NCBI GenBank assembly: GCA_015499995.1
Contig: JADNRV010000004.1
Location: 868,001 to 932,000 of the forward strand
Length of the DNA stretch: 64,000 bases
Source of the DNA: Flammula alnicola
Taxonomy: Eukaryota; Basidiomycota; Agaricomycetes; Agaricales; Strophariaceae
Direction: 5' to 3'
Part shown: in pieces, positions 35,126 through 46,979 of the stretch
How the letters are laid out: every line of letters starts with the position of its first letter
How positions within the stretch are numbered: the first letter of the stretch is position 1
Translations under genes and position numbers: made by a program
Notes under the pieces: model-generated
What the model was told of the DNA's origin: nothing
The model's database searches: none
Seen by the model: only the letters and a program-made list of their open reading frames with translations

Positions 35126-36700
35126 TTAAATATCCACACGACTTGGACGCCGGAGGGTGTAACGGATAAATTGCTCGATCACAGGACTATCCTGGAGGTA
35201 AGGAGCCAGGATGTCTGCGTGTTTGCGCAGGTACACGAGGAAGGCATCACTCGACCAGCGCCCGTGGACCTTTACGGCTTCGAAAGGCATTCCTCGGAGT
35301 AAATACTCGAGGACGCTACCGATCCGTATGCTATGGCCTTGGACAGCATCATTACCTGACGCTCTGGCAGCGGCACCTATGCGCCGCAGAAAGATGTTTC
35401 GGGTGAGAGGATGGTAGGCGCCGTTTGTGTGTTTATAGGCGAAAAGGTGGCCCGAAGCTGGAGGTGAGTTGACGCGGAAATGGTTTGCAAGTGCAGCTGC
35501 GGGATCAGCGACGCCGGACTGTGGGGCCCAGTGGACGTCTTCGCCCTTGTGCTTTCCGATTTTCGTGAATGGGATATGGAATGTTGTTACAGGGTTGTTG
35601 CCCCTTTTCTCGGTCATGTCCGAAGGTTTGACGTGCAGAGTGGGGTCAAAGGCATTGAGCGATGGAACTGTAAACTCTCCTAAGCGGGCACACGCCCAAA
35701 AAGTTGTTGTCAAGCAAGCATACACGGCAGCATCGATCCCTGTCGAGAGATCGAGATGATTGCGAATTGCAACAATCTCCTGAAGCAACAAAGGGGGTCG
35801 TTCAGGCCGTTTTGAAGATTCGGGCGCTAATTTGGTGGCGGCCATTAGCGCCGTCCTCAGTCGTACTTTGTCCGCAAGCCACGGTAATCCATGGACAGTG
35901 TGCCAGGCCTTTACCCCGTAGACATAAACACTGACAGAGTCACCCGCAAAAGAAGCAGCGCAGCTCGCTACAAACTCCAGAATGAGAGCTTCACTTGCCG
36001 GTCCTCGGAGATGATCAGGGACCGGCGGGGTCTTATTGTCGCAGAAGACATGAAAGACCAGTAGGCCCGTACCATAGCCGCTTTTGGTGTCGTCTGACCA
36101 AGCGAGACTGAGGAGGTCGAGTACCCTGGCTGCAATGTCCGGAGAAGACAGCGCATAGCCTACAGGTGCTGTCGCAGGGTTCGGTGCCACCGGTAGCCAG
36201 AGACAGATGCGATCAGTGCAGAGGCAATGGGGGCGGTTTATGGCGCTCGTAGGTACGAGCCCAGGCTTGTAAGGCCTTGGATGGGCCTTGGCTTTGGGGT
36301 TGGCAGGCAGAAGCGGTGCGTCAAAACGTTGGCGCGGCGTAATCCGATTGACCCCACTCTGGGCGAGCGGACCAGGCCGGTTCGCACTCGTCTGTACGTC
36401 TGAAGGATGAGTCGTGAGATTCGGAAGGGCGTGCAGGGGTAACGAGTTGTCGTTCGCGTTGGAAACGGACCTCGGACGGGGTGAGAGGGTCGAGAGCGTC
36501 GACGAGGAAATCCCATGCGCGGCGAGGGATTTCGAGTTCAGGGAGGAGGAGATCAAGGTCGCCAAGGAGTCCTCGTGAGGGCGCATCAGCTGGGTTACAC
36601 TTACTGGGGACGTACGCAGAGTGGATGCAGTCGACAGACCCGACGTTTTCAAGTTTGTCATGGATGCTCTTGAAAACTTCATTAATCTGTGAGTTTCGGC
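35126..36700 (-). CDS. Tyrosine recombinase of the DIRS-like element
   Basis: Open to a stop at 35126, in a frame overlapping the RNase H end, as usual in DIRS elements. The catalytic pattern is visible: Arg in CARLGEFTVPS, HxxR in HSIRIGSVLEY, GRW a little later, and the nucleophile Tyr in FLVYLRKH. An N-terminal helical DNA-binding region (DIAARVLDLLSLAWSDDTKS; VHGLPWLADKVRLRTALMA) precedes it. The frame is open further upstream to 37684, but that part lies opposite the real reverse-transcriptase frame and is not counted. It integrates circular element DNA without target duplication. This is the only intact core gene of the copy. Confidence 0.8.
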   Translation of the reverse strand, partial: AETHRLMKFSRASMTNLKTSGLSTASTLRTSPVSVTQLMRPHEDSLATLISSSLNSKSLAAHGISSSTLSTLSPRPRSVSNANDNSLPLHALPNLTTHPSDVQTSANRPGPLAQSGVNRITPRQRFDAPLLPANPKAKAHPRPYKPGLVPTSAINRPHCLCTDRICLWLPVAPNPATAPVGYALSSPDIAARVLDLLSLAWSDDTKSGYGTGLLVFHVFCDNKTPPVPDHLRGPASEALILEFVASCAASFAGDSVSVYVYGVKAWHTVHGLPWLADKVRLRTALMAATKLAPESSKRPERPPLLLQEIVAIRNHLDLSTGIDAAVYACLTTTFWACARLGEFTVPSLNAFDPTLHVKPSDMTEKRGNNPVTTFHIPFTKIGKHKGEDVHWAPQSGVADPAAALANHFRVNSPPASGHLFAYKHTNGAYHPLTRNIFLRRIGAAARASGNDAVQGHSIRIGSVLEYLLRGMPFEAVKVHGRWSSDAFLVYLRKHADILAPYLQDSPVIEQFIRYTLRRPSRVDI

Positions 36701-37623
36701 TCCTACCATTCCATCACCCCTCGACAACTCCCTTGTTGTCGCCATACAGCCTAATGTGCTGACCGGGTGGATAGAGCCGTAGGACTGTGTCAACGAGGAG
36801 CTCGAAGCCAATGGCTTCAGCCCACCCGATATCTCGCGAGCCTCCAAGTGTTTTCCAACCAGGAAGGAGGCGCCAGGCACGCCAGCGCTTGCCAACCACG
36901 ATGGCGATCCCAATTTCAGAGCTGGCGTCCGAGTAGGCGCCAATGTCGAGGGAGTCGACCATGGTAGGGATGGGTCGTTGCACGAGCTCTCTGCGAAGAC
37001 GCTCATCCCACCAAGTGAGGTCTGCAGCAATGGTCTTGACTGCATGACGATGGACGTGAGGCGAGGATGAATAAATCCCCAGCATAGATTCGAGACTCGT
37101 AAGGTGCGCGCGACCAGAGGGAATGACCAACGACGCATGGAGCAGGCGTCCGTAGATCGACTGGACATCGTTGAGGGAGTGAGTCTGGCGAGAACGCCAT
37201 TCACTAATTCCTGCGAGATATTTCTCCCTCTTGGGCATGGGAAGCGCGACAGTCCGTGAGTCGAGATCCCACAGTAGCCCAATGTAGGTGACACATGCTG
37301 CGAACGGAATATCTTTTGATTGTTCCCATGGGATACCCAGTTGCGCTGACAGCCGGTCGATGTCTGCGAAGTTGTAAGTGTACGTTTGATCTTCTTTACC
37401 CCGGGCACTGTCTCTGGAAAGATCCCGCAAGGGAAAAGTGAAGTCTTCAACAGCTTCGAAACCAGATCCATCAGGCACGAAGCCATCGCCAAACCACAGC
37501 TGGCCACCCGCGTGGTTGGCCCCTTGATGGTCGACGAGGCGTCGCCAGTTCTCTCGCCGCCTGTTGTAAGTCTCCAGGTATTGCCTTTGGATGCGGAAAA
37601 AGACGTTGTCGTCCACCCAGTTG

Positions 37624-38360
37624 CACCTGTATGTGCCAGTATCATGTATGATACCTGGGCTGCCTGCCAATAAGGAGTGTACATCTATAAGGCTAACAAC
37701 CCCCTTGGGCAGTTGCCCAACACTATGCAACATAATACCTACAGGCTGCCGGGGTGCCAGAGATGGCTTTGGTGCTTGTTGTTGGGGCGGGTGATGGTAA
37801 ACAGGTGTCAACATTGCAGGAAATGATGTCCAGCACTGTATTTTGGGTGCTGCTCATCATTGGGGGCGCTTTTGGGCGCGGAAAAAAATCTAATAGGATC
37901 TATTAATATATTCTGACCTGCCCCCACCATTTGCGCGCCTCGGGGAGGGCGGGGACGGGTGGATTGACGAGAATGGCTTTGGATGACGTTCCTATTTGGG
38001 GCGGGGCTGCTGTCAAACAACTGTCAACAATGTGGGAAATGATGCCCGGGGTTGTATTTGGGCTCTTGCTCATCGTCGGGGGCGGTTTGGAGCACGGGGA
38101 AAAATCCAATAGGGTCTAGTAATATATTGCTACCCATTGCCGCCCTTTGCGCGCCTCATTGGGGGCGGGGATGGGTGGATTGACGAGGATGACTTTGGAT
38201 GACATTCTAAAATTAGACGGAAAGTATGATATTTTTAGATGCCGGCGCTTGTGCCTTATGTCGGTTCCTTATCTATAGATTAGATTGCAAGAAAGCGCCC
38301 AGCATGATATTTTTAGATGCAGACGTGCCTAGGCGTCTGTCTGTTATCTATAGATTAGAT
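37624..38360 (+). repeat. Left inverted arm of element A with two subterminal units
   Basis: Two copies of a ~0.2-kb unit start near 37808 and 38024, each with GGAAATGATG, a GTATTTGGG- or GTATTTTGGG-type run, a GGGGGCG block, GAAAAA, an AATATATT box, GCGCGCCTC and GGTGGATTGACGAGAATGGC-like text. The arm ends with TTATCTATAGATTAGAT copies near 38270 and 38350. Confidence 0.8.
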
Positions 38361-38505
38361 ATGTTTTATTAATCCCACGCTGCATGTTTAAAAATAGACT
38401 TGGTTCATTTTCTCTGCTCGAAAATCTCAGGTACATAACAAAGATTAAACAGAAAATATTGAATATATTTAAACTATGGTACTATAGTAAAATACACTAC
38501 GGCGC

Positions 38506-39640
38506 CTCGCCTGCTGCTGCTCGTCCTCATTCCCCTCGTCATTGTATGGCTGCCGCCACTGCTCCCACCTCATCGTCACCCCCATAGCAGAGCCGCAGCA
38601 GCGGTCGTGCTGCTGCCCGTCGTCGTCGTACCCGAGCAGCTGCCGGTCGGCTGCTCCTCGTTATCGTCGTCGTATCGGAGCAGCAGCGGCCGTGCCGTCG
38701 TATCCGAGCACGTCGTCGCCGCATCCAAGCAGCAGCGGTCTTGCTGCTGCTCATCGTCGCCATATCCGAGCAGCAGCGGTCGTGCTGCTCCTCGTCGTCG
38801 TCGTACCCGAGCAGCTGCCGATCGCGCTGCTGCTCCTCGTCGTCGTCGTATTCGAGCACCAGCGGTCGCGCCGCTGCTCGTCTTCGTCGTCGTACCCGAG
38901 CAGCTGCCGGTCGCGCTGCTGCTCCTCGTCGTCGTCGTATTCGAGCACCAGCGGTCGCGCCGCTGCTCGTCTTCGTCGTCGTACCCGAGCAGCTGCCGGT
39001 CGCGCTGTGCCTCGTTATCGTCGTCGTATCCGAGCACCAGCGGTCGCGCTGCTGCTGCTCGTGGTCGTCGTACCCGAGCACCAGCGGTCGCGCTGCTGCT
39101 GCTCGTGGTCGTCGTACCCGAGCACCAGCGGTCGCGCTGCTGCTGCTCGTGGTCGTCGTACCCGAGCAGCTGCCGGTCACGCTGCTGCTCGTTATCGTCG
39201 TCGTATCCGAGCAGCAGCGGTCGTGCTGCTGCTCGTGGTCGTCGCCGTATCCGAGCAGCAGCGGTCCTGCTGCTGCTCGTGCTGCTCCTCCCATCTGGCC
39301 GTCGTCGTCGCCCATCCGAGCAGCAGCAGCCGTCGTGCTGCTGCTGTCACCTTGACGTCGTCGGCGCGTATCCGAGCAGCAGCAGCGGTTGTGCTGCTGC
39401 TGAGCAGTTCCGTCGCCGTATCTGAGCAGCAGCGGTCGTGCTGCTGCTCGTCGTCATCGTATCCGAGCAGCAGCAGCCGCCGTACTGCTGCTGCTGCTTC
39501 CATCTCGGGGCAGTCGCCGTATCCGAGCGGCAGCCGTCGTGCTGCGGCTCCCCCCACCTCGACGTCGTCGCTGTATCCTCGGAGCAGCAGCCGCGCGACC
39601 GCTGCTGCTGCTGCTGCTATCACCTCGTTGCCTTCGGGTA
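38506..39640 (+). repeat. CTG/CGT-rich minisatellite of element A
   Basis: Arrays of GTCGTCGTA(T/C)CCGAGCAGC and GCTGCTGCTC modules. A 44-bp unit starting GGTCGTCGTACCCGAGCACC is repeated about three times near 39063-39170, and an ~87-bp higher-order unit is duplicated at about 38830-39003. All six frames stay open for long distances because of the triplet structure; these frames are not considered genes. Confidence 0.9.
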
Positions 39641-41160
39641 AGTGGGTGGAGGAAGAGAGGAAGGAGAACACGAATCGAGTCATACGACTCGATTCGTTGC
39701 TTACCGGGTGGGTCTCCCTCTCACAGGGTCTCCCCTCGTGTCCTTACCCCTCATCTCCCTCCCATCTCCTTCCAGAGCCGGCCCACATTACCTCGATGAG
39801 GGAGAGGGGCACACGGCGCCTGGGCAGCTTCGTTCGCGTCGTAGGGACATAGATGGTGGCTTTGTGGGACGGGGTGGATGAAGGAGAGGTGAAGGAAGTG
39901 GTGGTGGTGGTGGTTGGACCGACATCGAATCGTTGTTGATGGGTATCCGGCGTTTGCCGAGAGTGACGCGATTGGCTGGCAAACTCGGACCGGCCAAACA
40001 CCCAAACGTTCGTCGAGGTTTCCAACTTCTCCGAGACATTCTCCAGCCCATCCGAGGGCCAAAAAATATTTAAAGTATATTTATAAGTAGTTTAAAACAT
40101 GTTTCAGGCATTTTCACAGGATTCCGGAGGTCGATATTCTGCCAATTTATGAAGAGATTGTCAAACGAGGTGATTTCGGGCATTTGAGGTTAGATATCTT
40201 ACACTAGGTTTACTTGAAATAGTATCGGACTGAGGATAATGTAGTAGAAGTATTATTTGAATGAAATAGAGATTTTACAGATACTTTGTGAGGTTTATAG
40301 TGAGTCAAGATGTCCAAAACTTCGAAATACCATCTTGCTGATCATCTTGTCCAAAGATTTCCTATTGGTTTCATGCCTTAGTTGACGAGAATGTCCGTAT
40401 TCTTGCACCTACTCCGGATACTCTCTGGGGAACCCCGCAAGAATAATCTAATAGCACTCCTTAGTCAAAGTATACACTATATCTAGATATCAATAGGTTT
40501 ATTGTAACACTAAATGCAAGGTAGATTTCTTTAGAATACCCGAAATCACCACGGTCGCTTGCTAATTCGATTTAACGGGGAGTCATATTAGTATTTTCAC
40601 TATAAGGCTTGACATTTATACTCTAGGCAATGTCTTACAGATATTCCGACAATAAAATTGCTCTTAGATTTGCTGTGGATGGCATTACGGACGTTCCAAC
40701 CGCGACGACGGATCGGAGTCTGGCCGGTCCGAGTTTGCCAGCCAATCACGTCACTGTGGGAAAGCGCCAGATAACCATCAGCAGAGGTTCAACGTCGTTG
40801 ATGGTTATCTTCCTCTACCACCACCCTCCCCTTCTGCATCTCCCCTCGCCTGTCCCGATCCCTGAGGCCCCCAAAAGACATTGGTAAGTTATTATTTCAA
40901 CTGTTTTATTACATATTCTAACAGTTTGACCTCTTTATCAGGTACAATAAGACTCAAACGAAACCCATCGCCACGTCGTATGCCCTTCCATTCATCGAGG
41001 GATATGAGCTGACTTGGGAAGGATACGGGCAGGAGATGAGGGGTGCGAGGAAGCGAGGGGAGACCCTTGTATAGGGAGACCCACCTGTACATCGCGAATC
41101 GAGCTGTACGATTCGTTTTACCCCCCTTCTCTTTCCCTCACTAACCCACTAACCCAACCC
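39641..41160. repeat. Inner hairpin-bounded module of element A
   Basis: Begins TAAGTGGGTGGAGGAAGAGA, then the stem-loop 39671-39696 (11-bp arms, 4-nt loop); ends with a decayed copy of the same stem-loop at 41095-41115. Just inside are inverted GGTGGGTCTCCCTCT / AGGGAGACCCACC blocks, and further in an inverted pair (GCAAACTCGGACCGGCCA near 39980; TGGCCGGTCCGAGTTTGC near 40722). Looks like a nested fold-back element. Confidence 0.7.
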
Positions 41161-42406
41161 ATATGCTAGACAAAGAGACGGCAACTATATGTCGTCTCTT
41201 CCTCGTCCTTGGCGTCGCTCCGCACACTGCTGCCGCCACCGCTGCTTGCAAACGACCACGACCACCTCTCACAACACCACCACATATCCCACCTTATCGC
41301 TCACCTTCCCCGGCGCCCAGGCTGTGTGAGGGGGTGCGAGACACCAAACGCCGTGCATTCGCAACGGCGTTCATTGGTTTCTCAGCCCGCTTCCCACCGC
41401 CACCCTTGTGCATCCGCAAGCACCCCCACCGCTAGCTATGCCCTTCCCAGCACTGCTAGATAAGGCCCAGCTACGACGCCGACCACGAACTGAACGTGGA
41501 CAAGGGTGAGGTACGACAACGACGTGGGAGTGAATAGGGAATGCTGCTGCGGGAGCAGATGGCGAGGGAGAAGGCCGGGACGAGAGAGACAAGAGGGAGC
41601 GAGGGGACAACCCGCCGGCGGCGGTGTGGCCTGGGGTTGCACCGCGTCTCCCTATTGCTTGGCATGCTCTCGATATCTGCGTGAATTTATATTGTAGTTA
41701 CCAGTATCAATGTAATCTTTCTTAGAAAATAATATATTTGTTTTATCTAACATTTTGTTTCACCTGTCATTTAAGTACTCTGAATTCGGAAGGTGGTTGA
41801 GCTGTCATCCGGATGGATGACGAGCCATCCAGCCTTTCCTCCTTGAATTTAATAATAATAAAAACAGCATGAGATTCCTCTGTAGCCGTAGATTACATCT
41901 ATAAAATCCAATTAATAAAATTATAAAAGGAATGGTGCACAAAGTGCGAAATCATAATGGACACCACCCCAATGCGCATCCTAATACGGGCAGAATGATC
42001 CCATCATTTGTAGCCATTTCGGGCAGCATCATCCAGATGGACAACAACGCATCCATCCCTTCCCGTTCAAATTTCAGGATAAAAAGTGTATCGTTGGATT
42101 GGAATTTTCAAGTAGATTACGGATATGTATTAAATTCAATGGAATTCAAACAGGAACGGTGTGCAAGCGCCAAAATAAGCCCGGTATCCCATTCCGTGAT
42201 GCCATCATTTGTTCTAAAAATATCCGGACCTGGTGCGGTTATTTTTGGAACGTCATCCAAACCCATCCGCGCCAATCCATCCATTCCGCTGCCCTGTGAG
42301 GCGCGCGACGGGTGGCATTGGGTAGCAATATATTATGGGACCCCATTGGATTTTGTCCCGCGCTCGAAACCACCCCCGATGACGAGCAGGAACCCAAATA
42401 CAAGAA

Positions 42407-43160
42407 AGTATCTAATCTACAGATAACAGAGACAGGCGCCGAGGCACAAGCTCTGAATCTAAAAATATCATGCTGGGCGCTTTCTGGCAATCTAATCTAT
42501 AGATAAGGAACCAACACACAAGGCACAAGCGCCGGCATCTAAAAATATCACACAGGGCGCTTTCCGTCTAATTTTAGAATATCATCCAAAGTCATCCTCG
42601 TCAATCCACCCATCCCCGCCCCCCATGAGGCGCGCAAAGGGCGGCAATGGGTAGCAATATATTACTAGACCCCAATGGAATTTTTCCCGTGCTCCAAACC
42701 GCCCCCGACGATGAGCAAGAGCCCAAATACAACCCCGAGCATCATTTCCCACATTGTTGACAGTTGTTTGACAGCAGCCCCGCCCCAAATAGGAACGTCA
42801 TCCAAAGCCATTCTCATCAATCCACCCATCCCCGCCCTCCCCGAGGCGCGCAAAGGGTGGGGGCAGGTCAGAATATATTAATAGATTCCATTATATATTT
42901 TTCCGCGCCCCAAAGCGCCCCCGACGACGAGCAGCACCCAAAATACAGTGCTGGACATCATTTCCTGCATTGTTGACACCTATTTACTATTACCCGCCCC
43001 AACAACAAGCACCAAAGCCATCTCTGGCACCCCGGCAGCCTGTAGATATTATTTTACATAGAGTTGGGCAACTGCCCAAGGGGGTTGTTAGCCTTGTAGA
43101 TGTACACTCCTTATTGGCAGGCAGCCCAGGTATCATATATAATTCTAGCTTACATGGCTG
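42407..43160 (-). repeat. Right inverted arm of element A
   Basis: Inverted counterpart of the left arm, with the ~0.2-kb unit repeated twice (CATCATTTCCCACATTGTTG near 42742 and CATCATTTCCTGCATTGTTG near 42956). Confidence 0.8.
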
Positions 43161-44722
43161 CCAGTTGTGCAAAGGCCCAATACCTTTTGCTCGAAAAAGG
43201 TCGCCGCCGCTATCACCGATGGAACCGTAAGTGCCGCCAGACGGGCAAGCACCAAATGCACAGCAAGTATCCACATAGAAGACGTCGTCACCCACGTGAA
43301 CAACCCCAGAATTCCATTGTGAATAATGTAAGGGAACGGTCCGGTACGCCTCGCGCACATCACGGACAGCGGCCTGAGACCCAGGGGGTAAGGTGCCAAT
43401 AACCGCGCAGGTAATTTGAAATGTTCCCCAAGTGCACGGAAAGTCAGAGGCGTTAACGGCAGAGTTGATTGAAGGGTTCGGGAAATTTTTAGAAGTCGAG
43501 TGTGGAAAGGAGAAGTTCTGGATAATGCGGTATTTGTCGACTTTGCCGGCTTTGGGGATAATGGAGAAAGGAGATGTCTGGAAAGGCCCGATAAGATGTT
43601 CGAGTTGCGTACGTGAGAATGGGCCAATGTATCTATTTTTGTCGAGTTCAGCTGCAATGATAGAGTCGAAATGGGAGCGGAATTCAGCAACGGAAGGACG
43701 ATTCGGAGGGACTTGTGTAGCCGAGATTTCAGGGAAGTTAACGCGAAAACCGTAGCGCAGGCCAGTGACCACATCAGAGTACTTGTCCAGGATGTGTGCG
43801 TCTGCCAGCGCATCCCGCCAAGCGCGCCATATGTATGGCGTGGTGGGCTCATACTTTCTCCGTTCGAGGACATGAGCTGGCTCCGTGGGTAGAGGCATTG
43901 CAACCCGAGCATTTGTGTCGGTCGTCGTGACGGGTAGCTGAACAGCGGCCGATCTGCCAGTCGAGGCAGAATAAGGCGCCCGAGGTACGACCAATGAGCT
44001 CTCCTTTGGAGTTCCGAGAACAGAGAGTGTCCTGGGAGTTGTCCCAGATCCTCGTTGCACGGCATTCGCTGAAACGGTGACTCTGGCGCCCGAGGCAAAC
44101 AGCACAGACTTTGGCACCTGAGGAGCCTGTGCTGCGTAAAAAATCCTGACGACCTGTAGTCGTACGCGGCGCTGGAGAGGCTGAACGACGGCGCTTCATA
44201 GCAGGTGAGGGCGAGCGCTTATGGGGCCTTCCTCCTTTCTCGCGCTCAGGCACACGGGAATGTCTGCTCGACTCAGCAGCGTGGCGGTTCTGAACAACCC
44301 AAACCACGAAACAGCGGCAATAGATCATCGACATGCGTAGACCGAAGTCATCAAACGCAGTGGCCGGCAGCAAAAAACATCGACATGCGTCGCATACACA
44401 CGCAGGGGCCGGCCAAAATTGCAACATTTTCAAAGAGAGGGGAAAGAAAAGCATGTAATGGTTAGCTATATGCGCTTTTATTTGAGAAGAAGGAATACTG
44501 ACCCTGTCTCTCTCCCCTTGCAAGAAAACTTGCTCGCGTTCTGCGGCTTCGACCTTGAGTAAAGCCTTTTGCAAACGAGACTCGTCGATAATAGCCAAGC
44601 TATACAGCTTGGTCGTTGGCTCAGCCGTGCTGGCGTGGGCGTGCCATTTTTGACGCTCGTCGTCTTGATACCACATGAGGGCCTTTGTCTCGTTGGAGAC
44701 GCGGGAAGAGCGCCAGTCATGG

Positions 44723-45650
44723 CACCTGTAGTTGCTGGTATCATGTATGATTCCTAGGCTGTGGGCTAACTACCTTATACATCTATAGCGGGTTTGGGCC
44801 GCTTAGGCCGTGGCCTAAGGCCATGCAAGACACTTGTAAATGGCTGCCGTGGTGCCGGGGCAGCATATACAGCTGCTGCTGGGGGCGGGTAATAGTAAAT
44901 ACATGTCAACAATGCAGGAATTGATGTCCGGGGCTGTATTTTGGGTGCTGCTCATTGTCGGGGGCGGTTTTCAGTGGGGAAAAAATACCATTGCGTAGCC
45001 CTGATTTTTCTCTATCCAAATTCGTCATATGCGCGCCCTATAGGGGGCGGGACGGGGTGGATTTGAAAGGATGACTTTGGATGATGTTCTAAAAATAACT
45101 GGTATTTCCGGGAGAGCATCATTTCTGTGACATCATTGTTCCTGGAAATCTATTTTTAAATTTGGGCACTTTTACTCTATTTTTAGTCCATGCATGTTCC
45201 GATGCGGTTTGGGGCGGGGCTCATGCTAAATAGCCGTCAATAATGCAGGAAATGATGTCCGGGGTTGTATTTTGGCTGCTGCTCATTATCGGGGCCACTT
45301 TTGGGCGTGGAAAAAAATCTTTTGCAGTCTATAAATATATTCTGACCTATCCTGGGTGTTTCCGCGCCTGCGGGCGGGCGAGAATGGGTGGATTGGGGCG
45401 CTTGGCTTTGGATGACGGTCCCATTTGGGGCGGGGCTGATAGTAAACACCTATCAACAATGCAGGAAATGATGCTCGGGGTTGTATTTTGGCTTGTGCTC
45501 GTCGTTTGGGACGGTTTTGACCCGGGAAAAAAATGCAGTGGGGTCTAATAATATATTGCTACCCATTGCCACCGTTTGCGCGCCTCACGGGGGGCGGGGA
45601 TGGGTGGATTGACGAGGATGGCATTGGATGACATTCTAAAATTAGACGGA
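44723..45650 (+). repeat. Left arm of element B with three subterminal units
   Basis: Units start near 44907, 45236 and 45448. The first, up to about 45125, has a clear inverted partner on the right; the other two match the units of element A better. Confidence 0.75.
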
Positions 45651-46020
45651 AAGAGCACTGTTATTTTTAGATGTTAGCCCTTGTGCCTGGTTTTATTATC
45701 TATAGATTAGATAGCCCGAAAAGCGCCGCATCTTTGATATTTTTAGATGCAGACGCTCGTGCCTCGGCGCCTCTGTCTGTTATCTATAGATTAGATACTT
45801 CCAATTAATCCCACGGCACTGCATATTTAAAAATAGACGCAGTTCATTTTTGGCCTCCTGTGCCTCTGGTCGAAAATCTCAGGTAAAAATGATTAAATAG
45901 ACAAAATTGAATATATTTGAATTATGCTATTAAGGTATACAACAAATAAAATACGATACCGCGGAGAAACGAGGGTAAGCGAGCAAGGAGGGCGCATGTC
46001 GACGTGAGTAACGCACGTCG

Positions 46021-46925
46021 TCACCTCGCCTGCTGCTGTTCATCCCCGCTCTCCTCCTTGTCGTCGTATCGCGGCTGCCGCCCTCCCACCTCGTTGTCGG
46101 CGCCATGACGGAGCAGCAACAGCGGTCGCGCTGCTGGCGCTCCGCCCACCTCGTCGCCGTCGTCGTACTGAGCAGCGGCAGCAGCAGCCATCGTGCTGCT
46201 GCCGCTGCTCCCAGCTTGCCGTCGTGCTGGTGCTCCTCTCAGCTCGACGTTGTCGCCGTATCTGAGCGGCAGCCGCCGTCGCTGCCGCTCCTCCCACCTC
46301 GTCGCCATCGTCGTCGTATCCCAGCAGCAGCCGTCGTGCTGCTGGTGCTCCTCCCACCTTGCCGTCGTCGCCGTATCTGAGCAGCAGCAATGGGCGCTGC
46401 TGCTGCTGGTCGTCGTCGTCACCGTATCCGAGCAGCGGCAGCGAGCGTGCTGCCGCTGAGCTTCCCCTTGTCGTCACCGTATCCGAGCAGCTGCAGTGGG
46501 CGCTGCTGCTGCTGCTCGTCGTCGTCGTCACCATATCCGAGCAGCGGCAGCGAACGTGCTGCTGCTGCGCCCCCCCTTGTCGTCGCCATAGCCGAGCAGC
46601 AGCAGCAGCAGCAGTCATGTACTGCTGCTGCTCCCATCTCGTTGCTGCGCCGTATCCCAGCAGCAGAAACGGTTCTAGCCGCCGGCGCTGCGCCCACTTT
46701 GTCGTCCTCGCGTATACGAGCAGCAGCTGCGGTCGTAATGCTGCCGCTGCTGTCACCTCGCCGTCGTTGTCGTATGTGAGCAGCAGCAGCAGTCGTGCTG
46801 CTGCTGCTGCTGCTGCTTCCATCTCGTCGCCGTCGCCATCGCCGTATCCGAGCAGCAGCACTGGGCATGCTGCTGCTGCTGCCACCTCGTCGCCGTCGCC
46901 GTATCGTCGTGTCCCAGCAGGCGCG
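46021..46925 (+). repeat. CTG/CGT-rich minisatellite of element B
   Basis: Degenerate array of GCTGCTGCT and CGTCGTCG modules with recurring CGTATCCGAGCAGCAGC text, similar in composition to the array in element A but with a different unit order. Confidence 0.85.
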
Positions 46926-46979
46926 GAATAAGGGAGGAGACGACGACCTTGAAAGGTCGTCGTCTCGTCGTTATGCCTA

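Larger units (their letters stand above)
37624..43160. mobile_element. Fold-back element A (5,537 bp) inside the reverse transcriptase gene
   Basis: It is bounded by CCAGTTG duplications at 37617-37623 and 43161-43167. The left end reads CACCTGTATGTGCCAGTATC, the right end, read inward on the other strand, CAGCCATGTAAGCTAGAATT; after about 25 loosely matching bases the arms agree closely for some 740 bp (37624-38360 against 42407-43160). Contents in order: left arm with two ~0.2-kb units, CTG-rich minisatellite (38506-39640), inner hairpin-bounded module (39641-41160), a unique AT-rich part, right arm. No credible transposase or other gene is seen. Same family and orientation as element B. 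Confidence 0.85.
36500..44117 (-). pseudogene. Reverse transcriptase/RNase H gene split by element A, with one stop codon
   Basis: The first part (44117-43161) ends with codons for LHNW; the second (from 37616 down) opens with the catalytic box WVDDNVFF. Element A therefore sits directly before the YxDD-type catalytic motif. RNase H follows, with GAYSDASSEIGIAIV, RLYGDNKGVVEG and YVPSKCNPADAPSR. A TGA at 36716-36714 interrupts RNase H right after GVVEG, where TGG (Trp) is expected; coding similarity continues in the same frame beyond it to about 36300. Family knowledge: this enzyme copies element RNA to DNA. Confidence 0.85.

Noticed and set aside
36716..37684. Upstream part of the 852-codon frame that ends in the tyrosine recombinase
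   Set aside because: It overlaps the true reverse-transcriptase frame (VDDN box, GAYSDAS) and has no domain; only its downstream part is coding.
38506..39640. CRISPR-like array
   Set aside because: Eukaryotic context; units are tandem minisatellite copies without unique spacers of constant length.
38542..39852. Long open frames (up to 436 codons) on both strands of the CTG-rich array
   Set aside because: They arise from triplet repeats that avoid stops in all frames; composition is Ser/Arg/Ala or Asp/Arg repeats with no folded domain, and neighbouring frames are equally open.
37624..43160. LTR retrotransposon interpretation of element A
   Set aside because: The repeated ends are inverted, not direct, and no integrase or reverse transcriptase lies between them.
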